This document shows positions 42,500 to 50,759 of a stretch of 54,054 nt of DNA, one piece after another. Where the stretch lies: positions 1-54,054 of the forward strand of contig CANPZB010000004.1 in assembly GCA_947588755.1 (NCBI GenBank), written 5' to 3'. Under the pieces are notes generated by a model. It saw nothing but the letters and a program-made list of their open reading frames with translations. It did not search any database and was not told the DNA's origin. The stretch comes from Candidatus Gastranaerophilales bacterium (GTDB lineage: Bacteria > Cyanobacteriota > Vampirovibrionia > Gastranaerophilales > Gastranaerophilaceae). Made by a program: the position numbers and the translations under genes. Position 1 is the first letter of the stretch, and each line of letters opens with the position of its first letter.

Positions 42500-43090
42500 A
42501 CTGAACGAATGCAACGGGGGTAAGATCCTGAAACAAGTTCAGGATGACATGGTGGGGAGTTCAGGGGTGGCATGGGACGAGGGCATTGTTTGTCATAGAG
42601 GAACAAAATGCCGCGAAAATTCTGTCATGCTGAATTTATTTCAGTATCTTAGAATTTTCGCGGCTAATGTTGATTTAAGATACTAAACGAATGCAACGAG
42701 GGTAAGATCCTGAAACAAGTTCAGGATGACATGGGGAGAGTTCAGGGGTGACATGGGGAGAGTTCAGGGGTGACATGGTGGTGGAACATACAGAATTTTC
42801 GCGGCTAATGTTGATTTAAGATACTGAACGAATGCAACGAGGGTAAGATCCTGAAACAAGTTCAGGATGACATGGGGGTGGGACATACACAATTTTCGCG
42901 GCTAATGTTGATTTAAGGTACTGATGCTAGGCAACGGGGGTAAGATCCTGAAACGAGTTCAGGATGACATGAGGGGTGATATATGAATTTTCGCGGCTAA
43001 TGTTGATTTAAAATACTGAAACTAGGTGACGGGGGTAAGATCCTGAAACGAGTTCAGGATGACATGGGGGAGGTTCAGCATGACATGGGG
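42500..43090 (-). repeat. Right arm of the palindromic repeat array (inverted relative to left arm)
   Basis: Cores start at 42525, 42707, 42848, 42945 and 43040 as ATCCTGAA-ACAAG or ACGAG-TTCAGGAT, followed by GACATG. These are reverse complements of the left-arm units, including the TAATGTTGATTTAAG and AATTTTCGCGGC parts. A variant copy at 42627 mirrors the one at 42017 on the other side. Confidence 0.92.
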
Positions 43091-43393
43091 AGAGGGGCAG
43101 GGTGGCATGGTGGGGCGAAAGTAAACAGACAAACAATTTTCACTTAATATTACAAAAATAACGTCTGCTTTACAAAAATTTACAAAAAAAATTACTTTTT
43201 TTATCACAAATTTTACCCGTTTTTATTAATTTTTTATCATTATTTATTGTATTTTTTACAATTTTTGTTAATTTTGGTTTTAATTTTGTTTATTTTTAGA
43301 AAAAAAATCAAAATCGCCCCTTAATATTAACTTTACATTTCTGTTTATGATAGCAATTTTTAATTTGCTCATGTTTTAAATCTAATATGCGGC

Positions 43394-43402
43394 TGGTATA
43401 AT
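43394..43402 (+). promoter_or_regulatory. Extended -10 promoter of the paralogue pair
   Basis: TGG-TATAAT lies 32 bp before ATG 43435; the -35 region is weak. Confidence 0.5.
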
Positions 43403-43434
43403 CGTAGTGTAGTGAACCGGACTTGATAAATAGT

Positions 43435-45129
43435 ATGATTGATAAAATCAGTTTAAGTGATGTAAAAAGTAATAATACCCCCCAAAAAGGTTATGCAAAT
43501 GGCGACAAACCCGTATTCCGCGGATTTGTTGACGGTGTTATACGCACTACGCAAATGTGCGAAAAACAACCTATGCTTAACGTCACTGTTCTTGATTTGG
43601 TTACTGCAATTGTTCCGCGTACCGTTATCGAAACCTGTGCAGGTGCTAAGAAAAAAGATGAAAACGGTAATACAAAATACGAACCGAATATATTCGCAGG
43701 TTTTGAAGCCCTGAGACGTGAAGGTTCGGGACTGCTGATTAACTGCATTATTCCGAGTTTCGTTGTTATGGCTGCCGCTAAAGTCTTACAAAAACCGATA
43801 ATGGGTAAAGATTTTAATAAATCCAAGCTGGCTAACGTGTGGGCAAACACTGACACTTTGGATAAAATAAATCACTTCCTGACAAATGCCGAAGGAAAAA
43901 CTAAAAATGAAAAGGTATACAACGCTCTTAAAAATATGTTCTCATCACTTGAGGGTGTGGACGGTAATGCCGAAAAAGGCGGGTTGAAACAGTTTAAAGA
44001 TATATATCCGCAATTCGACGACACAATTAAAAAACTCGCTGATAACATTTGCAGCGAAAATCTTGACAAAAAAGCGGTTAAAAATGCTTATCTGGATATA
44101 GTCGGGAAAACTCATATTGCCGAAAATATCAGATTTAAAGGCGACAAAAATTACTTCGCAAGCAATTTGGAATCTCTTACCATGGATGGAAGTAAAATTA
44201 TTAATAATATTTTGAAGGAAAATATTGACCTAAACAATTCCGACAGCATGGCAAAAGCTTTCAAAAAATATTTTTCAGCTTCCAAACGTCTGGTTAACGC
44301 AAAAAGTATTGCAGGGTTGGGAATAATTATTCCGCTGGCGATTTCCGCTCAACCCATAAACAGATGGATTACAAGAAAAATATCAGGCAAAAAAGGTGCT
44401 CCCATTTACAACGACTTTAAAGACAGAAAAGAGGACATTGAACTTTCAAAAAAAGAAAAAAATGATTTACTCAGACAAAAATTCATTTCAGTAGGTTCAA
44501 TGATAGGTGTTGCCGCACTTTCCATGCTGCTTGATAAACCTACATTTAAAAATATATTCCAGTTTAAAGGAATATTCCCGACTATGGATCAGGCAAGATT
44601 AATTTCAACGGCAACTTTCGCGAGCAGAATGGCTTCCTCTGAAGATAAAAACGAACTTAGAGAAGCTACTTTCCGCGATATAGCTACGTTCTCAAGCTTC
44701 TACTTCCTTGGTGATTACGTTGCCAAAGGCATCGCTTCTCTTATTGAAAAATACAAACCCGATGTAAAACTTATTAACAGAATGAAAAATTCACCAAAAG
44801 ATGCAAATATATTTAAAAAATTCTGGAACTGGGCTAAACATACATCAATTAAGTCGACGGATGAATTAACCGACATCAGGGATAAAAAATTCCGAACGAT
44901 TTGCCAAATCGGAAATATTGTATTCTCATTGATTTCACTAAGTTCTATCCTGCTTTATGCAAGAAATAAAACCAACAGAAAACATAAAGAAGAAATTGTC
45001 CGACAAAATACGGATAACTCTAAAACCTCAGATACAGGCATACAAAATGACAAAAATGAAAACAATTACCGTGCCGAATACTCTCATATAAAAGATAACA
45101 CGGCATTTAAAGCCTTTTTTAATTCGTAA
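43435..45129 (+). CDS. Membrane protein of unknown function, first of a paralogue pair
   Basis: The 564-residue protein has an N-terminal PVFRGF motif, then IVPRTVIETC, LRREGSGLL and about four hydrophobic segments (INCIIPSFVVMAAAKVL, GLGIIIPLAISAQPI, VGSMIGVAALSML, GNIVFSLISLSSILLYA). The most conserved block is FKGIFPTMDQARL...FASRMASSEDKNELREATFRD...LGDYVAKG, which is shared with the next gene. It has no signal peptide and no known domain. It follows the repeat array. ATG 43435 is chosen; a TTG at 43423 is possible. Confidence 0.75.
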   Translation: MIDKISLSDVKSNNTPQKGYANGDKPVFRGFVDGVIRTTQMCEKQPMLNVTVLDLVTAIVPRTVIETCAGAKKKDENGNTKYEPNIFAGFEALRREGSGLLINCIIPSFVVMAAAKVLQKPIMGKDFNKSKLANVWANTDTLDKINHFLTNAEGKTKNEKVYNALKNMFSSLEGVDGNAEKGGLKQFKDIYPQFDDTIKKLADNICSENLDKKAVKNAYLDIVGKTHIAENIRFKGDKNYFASNLESLTMDGSKIINNILKENIDLNNSDSMAKAFKKYFSASKRLVNAKSIAGLGIIIPLAISAQPINRWITRKISGKKGAPIYNDFKDRKEDIELSKKEKNDLLRQKFISVGSMIGVAALSMLLDKPTFKNIFQFKGIFPTMDQARLISTATFASRMASSEDKNELREATFRDIATFSSFYFLGDYVAKGIASLIEKYKPDVKLINRMKNSPKDANIFKKFWNWAKHTSIKSTDELTDIRDKKFRTICQIGNIVFSLISLSSILLYARNKTNRKHKEEIVRQNTDNSKTSDTGIQNDKNENNYRAEYSHIKDNTAFKAFFNS

Positions 45130-45141
45130 GGAGTAAAACAA

Positions 45142-46776
45142 ATGCAAATCCAAAATATACATTCCCAAAAAATTGATAACAACAACAAAAACGTGAACTT
45201 CAAAGGCATATTTGAAGCCGGCAGCAGCGTTTTAAGATTTTTGGATACAAATCAGGCGTGGGGAGCAAACTCCGTTGACTTATGCTCTATGGTAATTCCC
45301 AGAACCACTATTGATTTTTGCGAAAGAGGTCCGCAGGCAGGTGCAGAAACTGCAAGACGTGAATCCTGCGGAACTTTAAACCACACTCTGGTCGGAACTT
45401 ACGGAACTCTGGCAGGACTCGCTCTCGCAGCTATGGTTAACAGCAATTACGGTATCAGAGCCGATAAAATATTCGCAGACAACAATACTATTGAAATCCT
45501 CGCGGATTACTGGCACAATGCTCGGAAAATGAGCAATGACAAAAATGTTTATGTCAAAAACTTTACCGATAAAATTGCCGAAAATCTTAAATTCTTTAAT
45601 ACCGATTTTAACAAAGTCGACGGAATGGTTTCGATGTCGAAAGATGCACAAAAACAGTTCTCTGATGCTCTTGCCGAACATCTGATTAACTCCAATGACA
45701 ATATAATTAAAAAAGATTTCAGACAATTCCTGCAAAACATTATGACTTCGGATACAGGTGCAGAAACTAAAGTTATTCTCTCTAATGCTTCAAAATCTTC
45801 CGAATTGACTTCAAAAACTCTGGTTTCAAACATTTACAATGTTACAAAAGCTTTTATGAAAGATAAAATTGACAAAGTATTTGTTGAATCCGAAAGTATT
45901 AATAAAAATTCAGTAGTAAAAATGCTGAAACGACTTAACATACAGCGTTCGGTTGCAGGTCTAGGTATTGCAGCAGGTATTGGTATGTCTATACAACCGC
46001 TTAATACATACCTGAGCAAAAAGAAAACCGGAAGCGACGGATTTGTCGGTGTACCGGGACGTAAAAAAGATAAATCAACAAACTTTAAAATCCTTAAAAC
46101 TCTCGTAGGAACAATTTTTGCGGCAGGTGCATTATCTACAATTACTACAAAACCGCAAAAATTCCTGAGCAAAATACAGTTTCAGGGTATGACTCCCACA
46201 ATTAACCAGTTGAAATTCGTTTACGGCATGACAATATTCTCCAGACTGCTTTCCGCAAGAGATAAAGACGAACTTAGAGAATCCGCCGTTAAAGATACTC
46301 TCGGGTTCCTCAACCTGCTGGTTCTCGGAAGCCTCGTTACTAAAGGTGCGGCAAGAGCATTTGATAAAACCTTAATTAACTCAACAAAAGAAACTTCCAA
46401 AAACTTCTTTAAATGGCTTGTCGACTCCTCTCTTAAAACCAGAGATGAAGTACTTTACGAATCCTTAAAGCAAAAGGGAATTCTCACCGTTCGCGACGGA
46501 AAAGCCATTCCGTTCAAAGAATTGATAAAACTCGCAGACAGTGACGTTAAAACAAAACTGAGAAAATTAAACTTCTGTCAAATTATAGGTTACGTATACT
46601 CGGCACTTGTTCTCGGGTTAGGTATTACCAAACTTAACATCTACATGACTAATAAATCCGAAGCAAGAAGAAAAGCTAAACTCGCTAAAGATAATTCACA
46701 GCAAATAAATAAAAGCCAGGATTACAACAAAATGCTTAATCCTCAAAATATAGCTTTCTTAAGCAGATACATGTAG
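45142..46776 (+). CDS. Membrane protein of unknown function, second of a paralogue pair
   Basis: The 544-residue protein begins with a polar stretch and VNFKGIF, then VIPRTTIDFC, ARRESCGTL, GLGIAAGIGMSIQPLN and FQGMTPTINQLKF. It continues with FSRLLSARDKDELRESAVKD and LGSLVTKGAARAF. The same motifs occur in the same order as in the preceding gene, so the two arose by tandem duplication. Four matching hydrophobic segments suggest an integral membrane protein. AAGGAG precedes the ATG and the gap between the genes is 12 nt, so they are cotranscribed and end at a terminator. A heteromeric complex is plausible but inferred. Confidence 0.75.
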   Translation: MQIQNIHSQKIDNNNKNVNFKGIFEAGSSVLRFLDTNQAWGANSVDLCSMVIPRTTIDFCERGPQAGAETARRESCGTLNHTLVGTYGTLAGLALAAMVNSNYGIRADKIFADNNTIEILADYWHNARKMSNDKNVYVKNFTDKIAENLKFFNTDFNKVDGMVSMSKDAQKQFSDALAEHLINSNDNIIKKDFRQFLQNIMTSDTGAETKVILSNASKSSELTSKTLVSNIYNVTKAFMKDKIDKVFVESESINKNSVVKMLKRLNIQRSVAGLGIAAGIGMSIQPLNTYLSKKKTGSDGFVGVPGRKKDKSTNFKILKTLVGTIFAAGALSTITTKPQKFLSKIQFQGMTPTINQLKFVYGMTIFSRLLSARDKDELRESAVKDTLGFLNLLVLGSLVTKGAARAFDKTLINSTKETSKNFFKWLVDSSLKTRDEVLYESLKQKGILTVRDGKAIPFKELIKLADSDVKTKLRKLNFCQIIGYVYSALVLGLGITKLNIYMTNKSEARRKAKLAKDNSQQINKSQDYNKMLNPQNIAFLSRYM

Positions 46777-46800
46777 AAATTTTTTACATCACAAAATAAC

Positions 46801-46827
46801 GTCCCCGTAAAAAGGGACTTTTTTTTA
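46801..46827 (+). terminator. Terminator of the paralogue-pair operon
   Basis: Stem GTCCC/GGGAC (46801-46805, 46814-46818), loop CGTAAAAA, then an eight-base T-run. Confidence 0.88.
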
Positions 46828-46857
46828 TCTTATAAACAGGGAAAACTTCCGAAATTA

Positions 46858-46866
46858 TGCTATAAT
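46858..46866 (+). promoter_or_regulatory. Extended -10 promoter of the acyltransferase operon, probably leaderless
   Basis: TGC-TATAAT ends 6 nt before the ATG at 46873; no Shine-Dalgarno is present. Confidence 0.6.
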
Positions 46867-46872
46867 ATAAGC

Positions 46873-47553
46873 ATGGTTAGGCTGATTAATCAAAATAATG
46901 TTGATATATTCGCAAATGTCGCATACAGAATACTGAGATTACAGGAAATCTTTACGCACATAGAAGAATACAATAATCCCGAATATAGTCCATGTATTTA
47001 TGCCATGTGGCATGAAAATCAGTTTTTAATCCATGGTATAAAAGATAAAGCTCACTTGAATGTTCTTATCAGCAATTCAATAGACGGCGAAATCATAGCA
47101 CGAACGGTTGAAAAATGGGGATTTAAAGTGGCAAGAGGTTCATCAAACAGAAAAGGGGCAGTAACCGCTACAATTCATCTGGTTGAAAATCTTAAAAAAG
47201 GTGAAAGTGTAGCAATTATGGTTGACGGGCCAAACGGGCCGAAACATACGGTAAAAAACGGTATAATTAAAGTGGCACAAATGACGGGAGCTCCAATAAT
47301 TCCCGTTCACTGGTACTCCCCGCAAAAAACATTTGTCAGTCTGCCTTCATGGGACAAAATGAAAACCCCGTTTGGTTATTGCAGAATTTTAAATACTTAC
47401 GGTGAACCGATATATGTAAAATCCGATTTGAAAGACGAAGAAATATCCGAAGTAAAAGAAAAAATTAAAAATTCACTTTTTGAGTTAAAAGCCAAAGAAA
47501 AAGAAAATTATAAAGAAGCAGTAAAACTAAAATTATGGGACAAAAAAAATTAA
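46873..47553 (+). CDS. DUF374-type lysophospholipid acyltransferase-like protein
   Basis: The 226-residue protein contains AMWHENQFLI (the catalytic-His motif region), SNSIDGEIIARTVEKWGF, VARGSSNRKGAV, MVDGPNGPKHTVKNG and TGAPIIPVHWYS. This is the pattern of the DUF374/LPLAT group related to lipid A and glycerolipid acyltransferases. It probably acylates a lipid at the inner membrane, with no transmembrane helix of its own. It leads an operon, overlapping the nitrilase gene by 19 nt. Confidence 0.85.
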   Translation: MVRLINQNNVDIFANVAYRILRLQEIFTHIEEYNNPEYSPCIYAMWHENQFLIHGIKDKAHLNVLISNSIDGEIIARTVEKWGFKVARGSSNRKGAVTATIHLVENLKKGESVAIMVDGPNGPKHTVKNGIIKVAQMTGAPIIPVHWYSPQKTFVSLPSWDKMKTPFGYCRILNTYGEPIYVKSDLKDEEISEVKEKIKNSLFELKAKEKENYKEAVKLKLWDKKN

Positions 47554-48356
47554 AAATATCCGCAATTCAAATGTGTTCTAAAATAGGGGATATTAATTAC
47601 AATCATGAAAAAATAAAATTTTTGACAAACAGGGATGTTGAGGGCGATACAGACTTAATTGTACTGCCCGAGGTTTGGACATGCGGCTGGTCAACGGAAC
47701 ATTTTCAAAGCTGCGGCGAATATATTGAAAACAGTAAAACCATAAAATTACTTTCCCAAATTGCCGTAAAATTTAATTCCTTTGTTATAGGCGGAAGCTT
47801 TATTGAAAAAGTAAACGAAAACTTATATTACAACACCTGTCCCGTAATCGACAGAAAAGGAAATTTAATAGCGAAATATTCAAAAAACCATCTTTTCTCT
47901 TATTACGGCTGTAATGAAGGTAAATATATAACTCGCGGTGACAGCCCCGTTATGGTAAATATTGACGGGGTAAAAGCAGGTTTGACAATATGTTACGATA
48001 TCAGGTTTCCGGAAATTTACCGTGCGTACAGAAAGGCGGAAGCCGATATATTTATAAACGCAGCGGCATGGGGGCTTAAAAAGCCTGTTCCATGGGAATG
48101 CATGACCCGAAGCCGTGCCGTTGAAAATCAAACATATATGGTTGCACTTACACAATGCGGCCCTATTGATGAAAACGAATGGAATATAGGACATTCCAGA
48201 ATTATTGACTATAAAGGTGAAAGTATCGCTGAAATTAAAAATCAAAAAGAAGGGGCTATGACTGCCGTAATTAATTTTGATGATATGTACGAATTTAGAG
48301 AAAAATGTACTATACTTAACGATATAAAAGAAAATTACGAGGTGAAAATATTATGA
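47535..48356 (+). CDS. Carbon-nitrogen hydrolase (Nit2/omega-amidase-like)
   Basis: The 273-residue protein has the full catalytic triad: Glu46 (VLPEVW), Lys117 (YSKNHLF) and Cys153 (ICYDIRFPE). The closest pattern is the Nit/omega-amidase branch, which hydrolyses alpha-ketoglutaramate or deaminated glutathione. It overlaps the acyltransferase upstream by 19 nt and dacB downstream by 4 nt (ATGA). An N-acyl role cannot be excluded from family alone. Confidence 0.9.
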   Translation: MGQKKLKISAIQMCSKIGDINYNHEKIKFLTNRDVEGDTDLIVLPEVWTCGWSTEHFQSCGEYIENSKTIKLLSQIAVKFNSFVIGGSFIEKVNENLYYNTCPVIDRKGNLIAKYSKNHLFSYYGCNEGKYITRGDSPVMVNIDGVKAGLTICYDIRFPEIYRAYRKAEADIFINAAAWGLKKPVPWECMTRSRAVENQTYMVALTQCGPIDENEWNIGHSRIIDYKGESIAEIKNQKEGAMTAVINFDDMYEFREKCTILNDIKENYEVKIL

Positions 48357-49705
48357 AAAAAGTTCTGAATATATTTTTTTCATGTCTTCTGGCTATATGC
48401 ACACAAACTTGCTCGTTAGCGGAGTCAACAGACAAAGTTATAACTAAGTCGGGGATAAACAAAAGTTCAATAGCCGTATCCGTTAGAGACATAAAAACAG
48501 GCAAAACATTGTTTGCACTAAATCAAAATCAGCCTATGATACCTGCTTCAACTTTGAAGCTTGTAACGCTTTATGTTTCGCTTGATACTCTGGGAAAAGA
48601 TTATGAGTTTGTTTCAGGACTTTACAAAACTGCCGATAACGATTTGTATTTAAAAACCGGTGCCGATCCGCATTTTTCTTCAAGCGGATTAAAAGACATG
48701 ATAAAAACGGCAATGGCGAAAAAAATTGTTTCACCGAAGAACTTTTATATAGATGACTTCATCACGGACGGACAGGAATGGGGAGAAGGATGGCAATGGG
48801 ATGATGATTTAAATCCTCTTATGCCGAAATTCAGTTCTTACAATATAGACAGAAACCTTCTCGGAGTAGTAGTTACGCCGACGGGCGAAAACTCACCTGC
48901 AAATATCACCACCTCAAAATTTTATCCGATAACATTTATGAATCTTGTTATTACAGGAAAAACAAACGATATTAAAATCAGCAGAAACAATCATATATCA
49001 CCCGATATTATAACGGCACAGGGAACGGTAAATAAACAAACGGTTATACCCATACCCGTTAATAATCCCAAAAGATACTATATGATTAGACTGGAAGAAG
49101 CCGTAAGAGATGCTAAAATGGACTTTTACGGCGATTTCAAACGCAAAAAAACGCCAAAAAATGTATACACGGTTTACGAATACAAAACACCCGTAAGTGA
49201 TATTATTCCCGATATTTTATTGGAAAGCAGCAACCTTTCGGCGGAATCCGTTTTTAAAGTAGCGGGGGCAAAATACGCCAATAATACGGGTTCTCTGGCT
49301 AATTCACAAGAAATGTTCAATGCCTACTGCAAAAAAGCCGGTATCAACAATTCCGATATAAAAATCACCGACGGCAGCGGAGTATCAAAAAACAATATTA
49401 TGACCGCTGATTTTATGACGAATTTTCTTGTAAATATCGCAAAAAAAGAAGATTTTAAAGACTTTAAAAATCAAATGGCTACATCATCACAAGGCACTTT
49501 GAGTAATCGTATGCTTTATTTTAAAGATAACATTCGTGCCAAAACGGGGACTCTGTCTGATGTAAGTGCCATTGCGGGATATATAACCACAAGAAACGGT
49601 AAAGAAGTCGCTTTTGATATTATGATTAACAATCCTAAAGTAAAAAATCAGGATAAAAAAATCCTTGAAGAACACATTCTAAGAACCATATATTCACAAT
49701 ACTAA
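48353..49705 (+). CDS. dacB: D-alanyl-D-alanine carboxypeptidase/endopeptidase (PBP4, S13)
   Basis: The 450-residue protein has a signal peptide (about 1-23), SxxK at Ser66-Lys69 (ASTLK), SxN at 292-294 (SSNLSAES) and KTG at 397-399 (AKTGTLSDVSAIAGY). A ~150-residue insertion between the first two motifs is as in PBP4. It trims or cleaves peptidoglycan cross-links in the periplasm. It is the last gene of the acyltransferase-nitrilase-dacB operon. Confidence 0.93.
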   Translation: MKKVLNIFFSCLLAICTQTCSLAESTDKVITKSGINKSSIAVSVRDIKTGKTLFALNQNQPMIPASTLKLVTLYVSLDTLGKDYEFVSGLYKTADNDLYLKTGADPHFSSSGLKDMIKTAMAKKIVSPKNFYIDDFITDGQEWGEGWQWDDDLNPLMPKFSSYNIDRNLLGVVVTPTGENSPANITTSKFYPITFMNLVITGKTNDIKISRNNHISPDIITAQGTVNKQTVIPIPVNNPKRYYMIRLEEAVRDAKMDFYGDFKRKKTPKNVYTVYEYKTPVSDIIPDILLESSNLSAESVFKVAGAKYANNTGSLANSQEMFNAYCKKAGINNSDIKITDGSGVSKNNIMTADFMTNFLVNIAKKEDFKDFKNQMATSSQGTLSNRMLYFKDNIRAKTGTLSDVSAIAGYITTRNGKEVAFDIMINNPKVKNQDKKILEEHILRTIYSQY

Positions 49706-49773
49706 GAATATTTACAAATTTAGTTTAAATACAACAAATATGATATCATTATATAAATACATGAGGGATTTTG

Positions 49774-50670
49774 ATGGAACCTGTCATAACAGTAATAACA
49801 ACGACGAATAATATCATTGAGAACGGAAAAGCCGATGCTTTTAATCTTCTGGTAACTCTTTTGGACTTACAAACATATCCCGAAGTAGAGCATTTAATAA
49901 TAGATAATATGTCCTCTGACGGTACGGTTGAAATGTTAAAAGATTACAAAAACAAAGGTTACATAAGTTTTTATTCGGAAAAAGACACAGGGAAATTTGA
50001 AGCCTTTAATAAGGGAGTTATGCATGCGAAGGGGAAATACGTAACTTTTTTGAGTTGTGATGACTTTATCCATGATATAACTTCTCTTTCCGAAATAGTA
50101 AGCCTTTTGGAAGATAATAACGGGGATTTTACTTATGCACCGTCATATTGCAGGCATCCCGAGGGGTTTACCTTTTTGTTTGTACCGGCTATTTACAATG
50201 TGTTTCAGGTAATGCCATGTGCAAGACAGGCAATGGTATTTAAAAAATCCATGCTTGAAGCTGAAAATTATTTTGATGAAAAATTCAAAACTCTTTCTGA
50301 TTATGACTTGATTATAAGAATAATGCTTAAAAAATATAAGGGATTATTTTACAACAAAAATTACGTTACATATAAATTGAGTCAAAATAATATCGAAAAT
50401 GAAAAACGTGCCGAAGAAGAAATCAAATCAATTTATTACAAAAATTACAAAAACCTTGTACCGCTTGATGAAGTTACGCTTCAGCGAATGGTTTCTTTGT
50501 CGGATTTTCCCGAAAATTTGTTGGAAAAATTATCCCAATATTTTCCGCCTGCCGATAAACAGCTATTTTTGGACAGATGTGAAGAAATGCATCAACTCAG
50601 AATTAATGTCAACAATTCGGAAGAAGAATTACAAACCGAAGATGAAATTGTACCCGAACCGGAAAATTAG
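49774..50670 (+). CDS. Family 2 glycosyltransferase
   Basis: The 298-residue protein has a GT-A fold: VITVITTTNN at the N-terminus, LIIDNMSSDGT (Asp44), GKFEAFNKGVMHAKGKYVTFLSCDDF (DD 96-97) and LSDYDLIIRIML. There is no transmembrane segment, so it is a soluble glycosyltransferase for cell-surface glycan. The tail (about 250-298) is acidic. The ATG at 49774 has GAGGG upstream; a TTG one codon earlier is disregarded. Confidence 0.88.
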   Translation: MEPVITVITTTNNIIENGKADAFNLLVTLLDLQTYPEVEHLIIDNMSSDGTVEMLKDYKNKGYISFYSEKDTGKFEAFNKGVMHAKGKYVTFLSCDDFIHDITSLSEIVSLLEDNNGDFTYAPSYCRHPEGFTFLFVPAIYNVFQVMPCARQAMVFKKSMLEAENYFDEKFKTLSDYDLIIRIMLKKYKGLFYNKNYVTYKLSQNNIENEKRAEEEIKSIYYKNYKNLVPLDEVTLQRMVSLSDFPENLLEKLSQYFPPADKQLFLDRCEEMHQLRINVNNSEEELQTEDEIVPEPEN

Positions 50671-50759
50671 TTTTTTTTATTGTTAAAAGTTGGTTAAGTA
50701 TTTGCAAAAAAAGATTTTGGACAGTATTATATAAATAAAAGATTTAAAAGGAAGAAAAA

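Larger units (their letters stand above)
42493..43434. other. Repeat-filled spacer right of the GIY-YIG gene and AT-rich leader
   Basis: There is no gene. Bases 42500-43090 carry the right repeat arm. From about 43120 to 43380 the sequence is very AT-rich with T-runs. An extended -10 (TGG-TATAAT, 43394-43402) then precedes the next gene. Short frames here only read through repeats. Confidence 0.85.

Noticed and set aside
42486-42686. 66-residue plus-strand frame after the GIY-YIG gene
   Set aside because: It reads almost entirely through repeat units (KILKQVQDDM) and has no ribosome-binding site.
41511-43090. CRISPR array
   Set aside because: Units are inverted on the two sides, spacings are irregular, the 'spacers' are themselves repeated, and no cas gene is present.
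43022-43207. 61-residue minus-strand frame
   Set aside because: The C-terminal part is repeat translation (HVILNSFQDL type) and the rest is AT-rich spacer.
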